From NCBI GenBank assembly GCA_029204225.1, contig CM055102.1:25398922-25462921 (forward strand): 64,000 nucleotides of DNA, read 5' to 3'. Origin of the DNA: Diphasiastrum complanatum. Its lineage: Eukaryota > Streptophyta > Lycopodiopsida > Lycopodiales > Lycopodiaceae. The translations under genes were made by a program, and so were the position numbers. Numbering within the stretch: position 1 is the stretch's first letter; the number at the start of each line of letters is the position of its first letter. The notes beneath the pieces were generated by a model, which did no database searches, was not told where the DNA came from, and saw nothing but the letters and a program-made list of their open reading frames with translations. Below are positions 38,001-48,550 of the stretch, one piece after another.

Positions 38001-41000
38001 ATTCACATTACATAAACTTAGTAATAACTTAGTATCAAGCTAAGTTGGAGATGTCCGTACTTTGTAAAGCTAGCATGATCATTGATGCATCAATTCTAGA
38101 ATTTAGATTGGTCTTCTCATAATCAACCTCCAAACCTGAGACCTGTTTGCCCTCTCGTATAAGTACATTGTACAAGGCAATGTTTCATAATTCATTGTAG
38201 CACTAGCCGGGGCCCCTCTTTGGATGTGAATATTGTATATTAGAGTAGAGACCAGAATCTCCCCTAGACGAGTCATGAGTCACGACAAAATATTGTATAG
38301 CTGACTCCAATAGATTGATATAAACTTTAGATTGAACAATGTAGGCGAGAGTGGGCATTCTTGTTTCAAAATTCACACCTAGAGTGTAGTACATTCATCT
38401 TGAATAAATTTTCCTGAGAATTGAGACCTAAAATGTCCCATCAACCACTTGTTTAAATCCATAATTGCCCCAAATTTGTGCGATGTGTCTAGTGAAAAGT
38501 GGAGATCTCTCAACCTCTAGAGTCTGGAAAGCATATGTTATGGAATAGAATTGAAGACTGAGGGTTCGTTAGAAATTTACAAACTACAAAACAACAATAT
38601 ACCCTCTCCTCCTTATGTCATTTCCTCCTCAATGATGGTAGTATTAACAGCCTACTAATAGATTTATTGATGGCCCTTTTCATCCGTGCAACTGTGCCTT
38701 TGCCAAAGTTAAAATAAAAAGAACTTACTTTACTATTTACTTTTGAGCTTTATTTGACCAAGTTTGAACTTTACTATTGATAATTGAAGGCTCTAGAGTA
38801 TGTAGTATGCTCTTCTTGCCAGCATTGAGGAGCCGCATCAATATCATTATTCATAGATATTAGAACAAGTGTCTAGAGTTTAGACTCTAGACTTTAGATC
38901 ACAGAATCCAGATTCCAGATGCCTTATGCAGGCTGCAGCATGCTATTGTTGATCATTGATTACAAGTTACAATTTACAACTTATAACTAACAACTTAGTA
39001 ATTTGTACAAAAATGAAAGCAACGAATACAATTTCAAATTATTCATGAATGATGAACTGACAAGTGACTTGTGAGTCGTTAGGCTCCTGACATGATTCAT
39101 TGGGTTTGAAGTTTGAACATTCAAGAATCAACAGTAAATCAAAGTTTAATTTTCTAAAGATTCAAGAATCAAAACACCAAATATAAGCAATATAATTTAA
39201 ATGCTTTAAATATAGACAATAATCATGATTCAAATTTCGTAATATCATATAGTGAAGTCAGGACTTAGTGAAATGTGATCACAAGGGCCAAGGCACAACT
39301 GAGTCGTGATAAGGGACAATCATAGTACAATGTACATACTACATGCAATCATCAATGTCTGAATACTCAACAATCACTGAGTAGCGACTCGTGAGCAGTG
39401 AGGACTCTAGCATCTAGTCTACTATCTACACACCTAGGAGCTAGGAAACTGCATATGGCAAAGTCTAGGATGATAGATCTATGCTCGGAATTGTCTCCTG
39501 GTCCTCCTCGGAAGTTGCTGTGTAGCACCAATAGGCTCCTCCTCATCATCACCAGAGTCATCATCGTCATCACTTGAGGAACCATCATCCTCAGACTCTT
39601 CCTTAGATCTCTCTTCATCGGAGGACTTGATAAGCTCTTCTTCCTCAGTGGGAGTTGTGCTAGAAGCATTTGCCATTTTTGGACGATTTTGAGTATTATT
39701 GTTAGTTTGCTTCATTGCAAATGGGAATGAGGCCTCTGGATGTCTATTTGCAGGATTTTCAGGAGATGGCACCTCGTTTCGCCAGTCGTTGATTCTACTC
39801 AAGTTGCACTTTATCCTTGGTCTACCCAAGAGTACCAACTTGAAGTTTGTTGCAATCAACTGCTCACTTTGGAGGATGTTCAAGACTCTAACAGTACTGA
39901 CCCAACAGTACTTTTAGGTGCAACTAACCACCGGAGGCAGAGGACAGTGTGAGTCAGAGGCATACATGCATACCATGCAGTAAGTATGAGGGCCAATAAT
40001 GCACATGCAGATACATGCAGATGCATGCAAACACATGCGGACGCATGCAGACACATGCATGACAATAGGGGGATGGCAGGTCACATGGCATGGGTTTGAT
40101 GGCAGGCCTACGTGGCAAACAACGTAGTTTTAACATAGGCTTGCATGGCAAGCCAACCAAGCTCTACCATGTAGGCTTGAGTGAACCTAGAGAGAGAGAG
40201 ATGGGGCTCGCAAGTTGCCACATGGCAAGCCACGTAGGCATGTCACAAACCACACAGGCTTGTCACTTGCCATGTGGCAAGCCATGTAGGCCTATCATAG
40301 GCTTGCGTGGCAGGTCATGTAGGCATGACATAGACTTGTGTCTGCCATGTAGGCATGTTGCAGTCTGCCACATAGGCTTGACATAGGCTTGTGTGGCAAG
40401 CCAACTAAGCTATGCCACGTAGGTCTGCCATGCAGGCTTGAGTGGAAATGCATTTTTATTTCAGCCTTTCTCGTGAAAAGTATGATAATTCAAAAAATCC
40501 TTAAGCGCCCTTCAAATTTAATGAAATCCTTGATAATGAAAGTCCCTTTTGTTTAACACCTTTCACCATGAAAGTATGCACCTGCACTTCAAAACACTAT
40601 GTGTGTGGGTAAAGGGTAATTTGAATTTGGAGTGGGCCCCTTAGATGCATGCATGGGGAGGAGGGCCATGCATCCTTTTTCCCATACATGCATCCTCCTC
40701 CCCATCATTTCTAGTTCAAAAAATGTGTATGCATGGGTGAGGAGAGGAGGATGCATGGGTCCCCTCACCCATGCATAAAAGTGGAACAAAGTTTATATAT
40801 GTATAATATCATATACGTATCTGTACAGTGCACCCACACCCACCCACTCACACACACTGAGAACATGTTTCTTATTTCAGTCACTGGGGATGAAACGATG
40901 TGCAGAATTGATTATACTTTCAGCAAATTTGCAGTGTTACATAAAGTATACTTACAAATCTTCTAATACTCAACAAATCTTCTAATATTCATATGTAACA

Positions 41001-44000
41001 TCTAATTTTACTTTATGGGAAGAATTGGGCACTACGAAACATTTTTGACATTGATTTTTTATTGACGCACTAAATGATTTGGGTTGTCTATCTATATATG
41101 TTGGCCTTATGGGGAATTTTCCTATATGCAGGGAAAATTGTTCTATGTTGTACCTGAAGGAGTTCTCGAATCATATCGCAATTCTGTTGAGAGAGACTGG
41201 GCAGCAGTTGAAGCAGTAAGTAAACAAAAGCCATGTAGCTGCCTTGTTTTTGTGCATGCATGTCACAACCTGTTGATGACAGGAAACATTGACTTTGTCT
41301 GACGTATTCCTTGTAGCATGAGCTTTGGTAGCTATTTGAGACTATGTTACTCACAAGCTTATTGATAGAATGGCATGCTACAGTATATGAGTAGATTGTT
41401 GCAAAGATTACAACTTCAATCACCTCTAAATGTACATCCAATGCAGGAGCACTTGGCAGAAGCAGAAGCTCAAGCTTGCCTTGTGACTGACTTAGATATG
41501 CCAGCTTTTGGCCATGAAACAAAGCCTTTAATAGGGCAGTCATTGGCAAGGATTGGATATGGATATGATGGTGATAAACCTGAAATACAGGACATAACAA
41601 GTAGCTTGGACAGCAGTGGAGGCCCTCGGTCAGTTGTTGCAAAGAGAAAAAGGAAACAAATTCTAAAGGCAACTAATAGGTCCTCTGAAGTTGTTCCGAA
41701 TGTAGTCTCATATTTACCTGATCCAGATACATTTGATAGTGTTGCATCAGATTATGCTCCTGCGAGGAGGCCTGTCAACAGCTATGTTGTAAATCAAGCA
41801 AATGTGGGAAGTATTCCAACTAAACGGCTGCGCACAGCAGCGGTGGCTGCACGGCAGCGTGCACCTGGTACTGCTGGGTCAACCCTTAACAAACTTGATG
41901 TTACAGGACTGGAAAATAATATAACAGGCGCTATGGAAGTTCAGCAGAAAGGGTTGCACTGCTTATTGGAAGTGTCTGTGCCTTTGCGAAATCCAAAAGC
42001 TGAGTCATCTCCAAAAAATAGCACACAGGGAGCTACCAGCGACGACATTTGCTCTTCACATGCTCCCAAAAAGAAAAAGAACGCAAAGTTTCATTCTGTG
42101 GCATTATCTTCAACTGCAGATGGAGCATTGCATGCGTCATATTCTGGGAAAGTATGTAGTTCGTTGGAAGTATCAAGTAATATCACAGTCCTTAGGGAAA
42201 AATGATGTAGAAATGGTAGAGAAATTTCCTTGTCTCAAACAGCTTTCACTCAAGATGTTGACAATGCATTCTTAACCTATGAAGCCTTCAAAACTTGTTA
42301 TGTGATGTTCAGCATCATAAAACTATATGGTTTGTTCTGTTGCAGCTGTCAAATTCAGCTTATGTCCAGCAATATGAAGTGAATCGCAATGTTGAGCAGG
42401 TTTTTTCTTGTGGTTGTATTGAACAATTCAAGCTTGTATGTTGAGGTTTGCTGTGAAGTTTTTGTTTGTTTTTTGGGTTTTCTTTTCACGCTAGTAAAGT
42501 TTTGCTAATCGTTTGAGTTTTAAACCATTGTTACCAGAAAGCACAAATCAAGCGAAAAAGTGATCAGCTACAACAAACAACTTCCAATGTGTCATCTTCT
42601 GATCTTGGATTTGGTAATTTCATTTCCCCTTTTCTATGGAACTTGTAGAGTGTTCAGTCATACAGTCCATATTATATTTTCTAACCTTTGTTTTTTGGAT
42701 CAAAGGACCTACAACTGAGACACCTGAAATTCTGAGTTCACAAGGTGTAGCAGAACAGCATCTTCTGAAAAAAGTTAAACTTTTAAAGCAACTTCCTGAA
42801 GAACATCATGATAGTATATGTACGCCAAATCAAGTTCAAGCAACACAGGCTTCTCCACTAGTAGCAAATCTAACAAGCTCCCATAAAGTGCTGAGGCAAA
42901 ACAGCAGCCGTGACCGTGCAAAGAAAAACAAACTAGGCAAGGTACAAAAGGTTTCTCTTCTTACCACTTTGAAAGTACGCTGTACAGCTTTGTCTGAGAG
43001 TTTATTGTGTGATCATCTGTTCCAACTACTCTCCCTTGCTATTCAGGGTTACATCCTGCAACCTCCCATCAGTCAGCCAGGATTGGGCATTCCATGGTCT
43101 ACCATTGAAGATCAGGTTTGGGAAGATGCTTATTTGCTTACACATTCTTTTGGTCATGTTAGATTTTCTTAAGTGTACATAGAATGTTAATTGCCTTTTT
43201 TGATAACTTGTGCTTGGGAAAAGTTTTAAAGTTGGCATGAGCATATTGATGTCTTGTCCAGGCTATTCTTGCCCTTGTGCATGACCTTGGTCCCAACTGG
43301 GAGCTTGTCAGTGACGTCCTGAGCTCAAGCTCTCAAGTTAAGGTATGCTCTTAGCGAGGTACAAAACTATCAATATTGTTTAAAGAAGCTGTTTGACTTC
43401 ATGAGCACTCAGCATCAAAATGAGCTGGATAATTCTTTGGTTCTATCATGGTTGAAATTAGGACAAATATTTGTGCTAGGGAATTTTTCGGAAACCTGTG
43501 GACTGTGAGGCTCGACATAAAGCATTGCTGGAGTGTTTACTGACTGATGAGATTGATAGTTCAGAGGATATAAATAGTCATGCACAATCTTCTTCCTTTT
43601 TGAGAAATTCCAAGGTATGTAGAGCTGTTTAGTCGAAACGTTTTGCTGTATCTTGGAAAAGCTCATACTGAATAGCAGTTCTACTGAGTTGCAATGCCTA
43701 CGTAATCAGAAAAGGGTGTTCAATTGTAGTTCTTCTCATAACATATCTATGAACCAGGGAAGTATTCGGGTGCTTCTGCAACGGTTGCAAGGTCCAATGG
43801 AGGAAGATACGCTTAAAGTGCATTTTGCATGTATTGTGCACATTGTACAGCAAGATCATCACAGAAGGAATCAGATTAAGGTCTGCACAAACCGGTCATC
43901 TCTAGCTGTTCCTTCTCCACCGTTCTCTGTTGCCAATCTTGAAGCCAGATAATTCTAGGCGAATCAATTTCTGCATATCATTTTCGTGCAAATTTCCCGA

Positions 44001-46411
44001 GAATTTTTCATATCAAAAGTGAGGGAGTGATATATAAAAGTTCTATTCGTAGGGTGTTCAAGGCATCTGAACCTTGCCCAGCTTAGCCTCAAGTGCCCGT
44101 GATGCTCAAGCCTTTTATACCACTTTTTGCCTGTAAATGTTGCATTATGTTCTTACTTTGAAAATTTGGGCTCTTGTATTTTGGTAGTCAAGGTACAGTA
44201 ACTATGCCGTCAAACCATGTGGTTGTATTTAGAGTGGATGCAGAGACTTGCTGATCACTTCTGTCTTGTTCAGAATGATTCTCAAAAATTGCAGGAGATT
44301 CTACCAGCACATATTTCACATGTGAGTGCAATGTCTCAGCTTGGCCCTAGCAGCTTGACTGACGGCGCTCTTACGTAAGTGTAGTCTTTCACCTCAGAAG
44401 TTTCCAGACTTATTGAAGTATAGGGTTGTAAGTTGATGTTGGTGGTTAATGGAAGGCGTAAAGTAAAATGGCCTGCTAGATCTTCAATGTCAACGGCCAT
44501 GTCTGTGGCTGATGAAAGTTATAATTCTTTACATTATATATGCAGCAAAGTCTTACATGTGAAACATAACTCTTTTCGAACGAAAAATCTTGCAGGGCTT
44601 ACTTTATTTAAGTTGGAAACGTTTTATATTATGTTATTTTTACCAAAAAGATAATTCCCCTTGGTGATCTTGCTGGTTCAGCTGTATCAGATGTTTAAAG
44701 TTGGACCATGACAAAGGAAGATTACTACAACTAACTCTGTTACTCCACTATTTTAAAGGCCTTTGGACTTGTGCGATCGACCTTCATTAAATGCAGAAGT
44801 TCCTACAAATGCATTTATGGCATATCCACCACACATGAGTGGGATGGGGTTCACTGGTGTTGTATCTTCAGGCTCGCGGTTGCGACCTTCCTCAGCTAGC
44901 TTGCCTTTGTTATCCAGCCTCCATGGGGGGCCCACACTGTCACCATCAACGGCCACTATGAATGCTGCTAGGTAACTTATTACTCTCATATGAGTGTGGG
45001 CAACCAAACTTGGCTCAATTACGGACGGAAACTCTAGATGTGCTGTCTGTTATCTGGCTTTGCCTTTTTTCTCACTTCTTGAACATCTTGAAATTGGTCA
45101 CAAGGAAAGCTTAACCTGTGCCTTTGTCTCCTCTTATCTTTTTGGTTTACGCAAACACAAACTCATTCAGATTGTAGATTTGCAATAACCAAAAAGCCAT
45201 TTCTCCTGATTGCAGAGATGCACAATGGATGGCAGCTTCAATGAGGGCTCTCTCGGCAGAGGAGCAAAGATTACGTTACACAAGGTTGGTAACTGGGCGT
45301 GGCCTACCACAGGATCCTTCCTGTGGAAATGTGCCTTTGATGAATTTATCACATTCAAGTGATTGCTCAATACCAATTCTACCTATGACAAACAACGGGA
45401 GCTTGATTGGAGGGCTTAGCAGGTCTTTATCTTTTCCAAGACCAGGAATACAAACCATGCTTGTCTCTGGAGTTTCTGGCATCGTTCCAGGAGGCATCAA
45501 TGGTATGTTACCGTCTGCTGGGATTGCAGTGGCCAGTACAAGCACACTGGCAACTGGGTCAGTTGCTGGCCAACTCAACCTTATGAGAAGACCAAGAGAT
45601 GCACTTCAAACAATTCGGGTAAGTTTTAGACTACTGAACGGTTGAGTGATGAAATAACTTTCTAGAGGTATGGAGATAATTGTGCAATCTACGGAAAATT
45701 TTCTAATTTAGAACTTTAATCTGAAATTTGCTCCATCATCTTACAGTCACTTCCTTAGGTGTGATAATTTTATGATACTTGTCTGCCTTACAGGCAGGCC
45801 AAGGTACTGAAGACCAGAGGCTGATGTTGATACAAGAGCTTCAGCATCATGCTTCTCAGGGTAACACTCATGCTGCCGCCGCCTTAAGCAGCCTTCCAAA
45901 CACAATGGTTTCCTCTCCAAGTCATGCTTTTGTACTTCAACAGCAGCAAAGTCTTCATCAATTACAACCACAACAACCCAATCAGGCTTATTTGCAATTG
46001 GCTAAAGAGCGACGATTGCAACAAGAACAAGAGCAGCAGCAACAGTACCACAAGAGGCTTTTGCAACAACATCATCAGCAGCAGCAGCAACTTCAGCACA
46101 ATAGTTCAGTTCAGCCTCAATCTCACTCTCTAGCTCAACATCAACCTATCACAACACATCAACAGAAATTGCATTCCCAACATGTAAATCCAACCATGCC
46201 AGCTTTGACCCCTGAAGAACAGTCTGCCGTGCCTTTGTCACCTCCAACTTTGCAAACTTCACGACCACAACAGTCTCTTACAACAACACAGCATCAAAGT
46301 CTAGGACCAAGTGTAGAGGATTCTTCTCATCAAGTTTTAAATCAAAAGCAACTGCAAAGTCATCAACAGCTTCAGTCCCAGCTACCATCTAGAGGGGTTA
46401 AGGGACCATGA
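28690..46411 (+). CDS. EAF1: EAF1-like chromatin scaffold (NuA4 complex), spliced
   Basis: Plant EAF1 scaffolds the NuA4 histone acetyltransferase in the nucleus. Exons, all bounded by GT-AG and in phase: 32827-32965, 33084-33138, 34058-34167, 34373-34416, 34544-35841, 35952-36074, 36316-36669, 41132-41215, 41447-42151, 42346-42399, 42538-42613, 42706-42941, 43047-43115, 43262-43342, 43480-43614, 43758-43880, 44274-44374, 44759-44971, 45216-45618, 45794-46411. A candidate first exon 28690-28723 (MPMPMHVMLYN) fits the phase but is uncertain. The total is about 1,684 residues, against roughly 1,900 in Arabidopsis. Matches seen: N-terminus (TVNAEQGSMG, LLFLEK, LLDLKF), HSA (FVLEEVAWMANDFMKERLWK), VGSIPTKRLRTA, SANT (AILALVHDLGPNWELVSD), LLQRLQGPMEEDTLK, TPLDLCD and a Gln-rich end. 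The third to fifth exons were placed by phase and homology and are less sure. Introns carry LINEs, a MITE and a Copia relic. Confidence 0.8.
29690..30927 (+). mobile_element. LINE 3' end, copy 1, with (CT)n tail
   Basis: A 5'-truncated non-LTR retrotransposon. Its frame at 29995-30606 encodes the C-terminal zinc-binding region of a LINE reverse-transcriptase polyprotein: LRVSSHQLAIETGRFHGIPR, then ICQLC, then EEHFIFRCPVYYEIR. An acidic/Ser-rich end follows, then a 3' untranslated segment ending GACATTAATAAAGCTTTCTT. It terminates in a (CT)n run at 30851-30927 instead of poly(A). Homology with copy 2 begins near 29760, and the left border is uncertain. It lies in the first large intron of EAF1. 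No reverse transcriptase core is present. Confidence 0.8.
30851..30927. repeat. (CT)n tail of LINE copy 1, 77 bp
   Basis: An uninterrupted CT run directly after the LINE 3' end and directly before LINE copy 2. Confidence 0.97.
30928..32076 (+). mobile_element. LINE 3' end, copy 2, with (TC)n tail
   Basis: A second 5'-truncated copy of the same LINE, head to tail with copy 1. It encodes more of the upstream sequence (LVEFLVPPMYLDALLQVITY, SLHSQGYHLSWFSQAFRLLG). The CCHC-like end follows (IYQLC, EEHFIFICPVYYEIRG), with an internal segment of about 140 bases missing relative to copy 1 and an in-frame TGA near 31500. Then come a (CAG)n-like patch near 31774-31790 and the same 3' untranslated end (GACATTATTAAAGCTTTC). 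It finishes in (TC)n at 32025-32076. It is decayed and not functional. Confidence 0.8.
32025..32076. repeat. (TC)n tail of LINE copy 2, 52 bp
   Basis: An uninterrupted TC run directly after the LINE 3' end (AAAGCTTTC). Confidence 0.97.
32827..34167 (+). other. EAF1: EAF1 conserved N-terminal exons
   Basis: Three exons (32827-32965, 33084-33138, 34058-34167) encode the plant EAF1 N-terminal block: SELTVNAEQGSMG, then DEAEAEIRLEFAGQEDLR, then QLLFLEKGRNLLDLKF. In Arabidopsis the same order reads LVNAEVDSMGG, AQAELRQEYDVREERR and ELEFLEKGGNPLDFKF. The function of this block is not known to me. It is diagnostic for the family and fixes the reading frame of the gene. Confidence 0.85.
33268..33607. 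mobile_element. MITE-like element in an EAF1 intron
   Basis: A 340-bp segment with terminal inverted repeats CATAGTTGC (33268-33276) and GCAACTATG (33599-33607). Subterminal palindromic units are repeated: AGAAACACGTTTCT twice at the left, AGAAACGCGTTTCT at the right. It has no coding capacity. Clear target-site duplications are not evident, so the superfamily is not assigned. It lies in the intron between exons 33084-33138 and 34058-34167. Confidence 0.6.
35952..36669 (+). other. EAF1: HSA domain exons of EAF1 (partial domain)
   Basis: Exons 35952-36074 and 36316-36669 encode KCHWEFVLEEVAWMANDF, MKERLWKMSAAAQLCQWAAH and CVYHSQF. This is the first two-thirds of an HSA domain, which in NuA4 and SWR1-type scaffolds is a long helix that recruits actin and actin-related proteins. 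The usual last stretch (in Arabidopsis around LKKIASVLSNAILQFW) is not seen. Instead the exon runs into a basic, Ser-rich sequence (TRKRVVKHSHSTGTSLS). An upstream acceptor at 35912 would add 39 bases with an in-frame TGA, so I chose the acceptor at 35951. Confidence 0.75.
37270..37860 (+). mobile_element. Copia gag relic in an EAF1 intron
   Basis: The plus strand encodes MDQRSLIEKFDGTKFCTCRV, then QMWLLLIEKGL and KWDLHDKRAICLY, the start of a Copia UBN2-type gag. Weaker gag-like sequence continues to about 37860. It lies in the 4.46-kb intron 36670-41131. Broken fossil with several breaks. Confidence 0.6.
37861..39366. other. Intronic sequence, nothing recognised
   Basis: AT-rich intron sequence of EAF1 with scattered short frames. 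I see no protein similarity. Confidence 0.45.
39479..39883 (-). CDS. Small acidic ORF of unknown function, doubtful
   Basis: A 134-codon minus-strand frame inside the large EAF1 intron. The middle reads NRPKMANASSTTPTEEEEL and is followed by a long Asp/Ser/Glu run, ending in a basic tail (RRTRRQFRA). It has no recognisable domain. Its position among repeats and its composition suggest a transposon remnant or a chance frame, not a gene. There is no supporting promoter or conserved motif. Confidence 0.15.
   Translation of the reverse strand: MNILQSEQLIATNFKLVLLGRPRIKCNLSRINDWRNEVPSPENPANRHPEASFPFAMKQTNNNTQNRPKMANASSTTPTEEEELIKSSDEERSKEESEDDGSSSDDDDDSGDDEEEPIGATQQLPRRTRRQFRA
39995..40443. repeat. 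Minisatellite-like region
   Basis: A first block (about 40004-40060) repeats a 10-12 base CATGCAGA(T/C)A-type unit. A second block (40100-40443) repeats variants of GGCAAGCCA-CGTAGGCTTG. One longer unit near 40138-40183, ending AGGCTTGAGTG, recurs diverged near 40385-40443. It lies in the EAF1 intron. Confidence 0.75.
40640..40785. repeat. Imperfect inverted and direct GATGCATG repeats
   Basis: ATGCATGGGGAGGAGG is followed by an inverted counterpart (CATCCTCCTCCCCAT), then GAGGATGCATGGG and CCCATGCAT again. The segment could fold on itself. It has no coding content. Confidence 0.5.
43047..43614 (+). other. EAF1: SANT/Myb-like domain exons of EAF1
   Basis: Three exons (43047-43115, 43262-43342, 43480-43614) encode IPWSTIEDQAILALVHDLGP, NWELVSDVLSSSSQVKGIFR and KPVDCEARHKALLE. 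The three spaced Trp/aromatic positions and the RxPxxCxxRHKxLL ending are the SANT/Myb pattern of EAF1. SANT domains in chromatin complexes contact histone tails or partner subunits. The next exon (43758-43880) carries the family block RLQGPMEEDTLKVHF. Confidence 0.88.
45794..46411 (+). other. EAF1: Gln-rich C-terminal exon of EAF1
   Basis: It encodes a low-complexity Gln/His-rich region (QQQQYHKRLLQQHHQQQQQL and similar) followed by a Pro/Ser/Gln stretch, ending SRGVKGP at TGA 46409-46411. The frame stays open for 32 more codons to a good donor at 46507/46508. That downstream piece begins RGGMI, resembling the GRGNMI that follows KGM in Arabidopsis EAF1. The stop may therefore shorten an ancestrally longer protein. 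Confidence 0.8.
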
Positions 46412-48550
46412 AGGGGAGGAATGATTGTTCTTCCTACTGTGTGCTCACAGCAAGGGGAATCAAGTTTGCTGGCAATACCGATGATGGAAAACCAACGAAA
46501 TTTACAGGTTTGTTTGAATCAATTAGCTGCAAACGTGAACTGTGTAACTTAATGAGTGTGGCTTCTTGTTCCTAAAGATGGGTACAATGTGGGTTCCTGT
46601 TTAGGATAAAGTAGCTACTCAAGATCTTTCACAACAGGGGCTGATGGCTTAGGGTCAACAATGACTTCAACAAAAATGGCAAACATTATAAGTTACTTGC
46701 TAGGTACGTATACAAGTAACAAACTCCCAGCAGTCAACTCTTGGTAGCTTGTCTGGGTCGCTTTTTGGAGGAAATTTGGTTTTCTGGCTGATCCTTGTGT
46801 ACCTGCTTTTTTTAAAGTCTTGTACATTTAGAGATGTGGAGATGGGGTCATGTTTGCTGCAGCAGTTTTTACCCCTGGAGCTTTTGGTTTTCAAGAAAAT
46901 GGTATTTTTGCACCGATCCTGGCAACATCCCTGCTCTAACGTCCAATCAATGGTTTGCAGGTACATGCATTAAGTGTATTATTATTGTTAGGCTGTCAGA
47001 ATTCTGAACGTGCCAGACGTTTAGGAAGGGAAAGAGTAACGCAAATGTAGATAAACTATGAAAAGTTACTAGTGTTCATATAATTTGATGCAAACAAAGT
47101 CATAACCTAAACTCATAGATGCTGCAAGCAAGTGCTCGGTTTTCTGAGTATGGTTGCATTATTTTTAAGTAGAGCTTATGACTAGATTATCTCTGTAGCC
47201 TCTTTTATTTCTAAGCTGAGTCTTACTGATAGTAAATGTGGATTGCTGTGACATCAGTTTGTTTTATAATTTCATGCTGTACATGGGCAGCCAATAACTT
47301 TTCAAATTGTTGGTGGGCCCTGATCACATAGTTCTTAATGGCATTCCAGGTACGAGCCTGTACAACATCCTCTACTCAGCAGTTGAAGATTGAAAGCTTT
47401 GCAATTCCAGTCCGTCCGGAAAACATTCTGCTGATTCAAATGAGAAATGGCCTTGGGTCTATTTCTTGTGAATGGAGATTCCATTGGCATATGGCATCAA
47501 TTTTCCCAAAAGCTGTTCTAGAATGCTACATGGCTGTATGGTTCTTAATAGATTTTCTTTGTCAAGAACTTCAGTCCAGCCATCTCATTTGTATTCTCCT
47601 CATCATTATGGTTGAGGTTGTAATCTATATTCCAACAGAAAGTTAGGAACCTATTTGTCAGGTTAAAGCAGTCTAATCACTTACAATTGTAAAGACTGTC
47701 ATTATCTCATCAGTGATTCCGATTTGGACACTCCTCCCTTTTATCCCATGTAGGGGAGGACTGATTACAAACCATCAGTAGCTGATGACATTGGCCGCGT
47801 CTATGCTATGGAACCATACTTCCACCTGAGTGCAAGTTTGTACTGGTAGAAGAGAGGTTGCTCTAAATCAGAGCCCTGTAACATCAATTGACTAGCACAA
47901 GCGTTCAACTATTTTTTCAGAGTAGGGCAAAATACATAAGCTGTAGATAAATTTTGGTAGCTCAGCGAAGCACAGCTGCTAATTTGTTAAAGGGTCTCAT
48001 TTTCTGTGGAGAAAAGTGAGGCATGACTTTTGTATATAAATTGCTTTAGGTGCATGTAGATTAACCAATGTTTATTGTCAAAGGTGCAAGATCTGTGCAT
48101 ATGGTTGGACAGCCTCATTCAAGTGGATTCAGCACTCAGAGACATCCCGCTCAGAGACACTTCAACGGTATAGTAGTGCTTCACCTGAATAATGCCACTT
48201 CAGGTGTAGAGCAATCAAGTACTGATCCACTAAAGGTCATGCATAAAACAATAAAAGTGAACACTAAATTGGGAAATTGAATACACATCTCCAAAGAGTA
48301 TATCAATACCATTTAAAATAATTGGTTTGCAGGCCCTCTTATTAAGTAGCAGTTCACAAAAATTTCCCTCGAAAGGGCTCTTATTTGTTAGATTTGAAAC
48401 TACTACATTTATAAGCTTATTATCTACTGCAAGCAATCATCATTTACAAAAAAAGTAGTTCTTAGAGAGGAAAAGGGCGTGAGAAAGAGACACCCAACTG
48501 CCATTACAATCTCCACTCTCCTCATAATAAAAATGTAGACCTATACAAAA
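46412..48550. other. 3' flank of EAF1 with possible exon relics
   Basis: The frame stays open from the EAF1 stop to a donor at 46507. Near 46616-46690 a Gln-rich stretch (QDLSQQGLMA, then QQ and LQQKW) is interrupted by in-frame stops. Near 47346-47430, IESFAIPVRPEN resembles the EIAVPVRPDQ segment of Arabidopsis EAF1. This looks like the decayed, or untranslated, remainder of the ancestral C-terminus. No intact exon chain can be built. Polyadenylation-like AATAAA occurs near 48250. Confidence 0.45.

Noticed and set aside
39995-40443. CRISPR-like array
   Set aside because: The repeats are short, diverged and contiguous, without unique spacers of even length, and the genome is a plant's.
44994-45188. 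A 64-codon frame between EAF1 exons
   Set aside because: It is intron sequence bounded by a good donor (44972) and acceptor (45215) and has no similarity.
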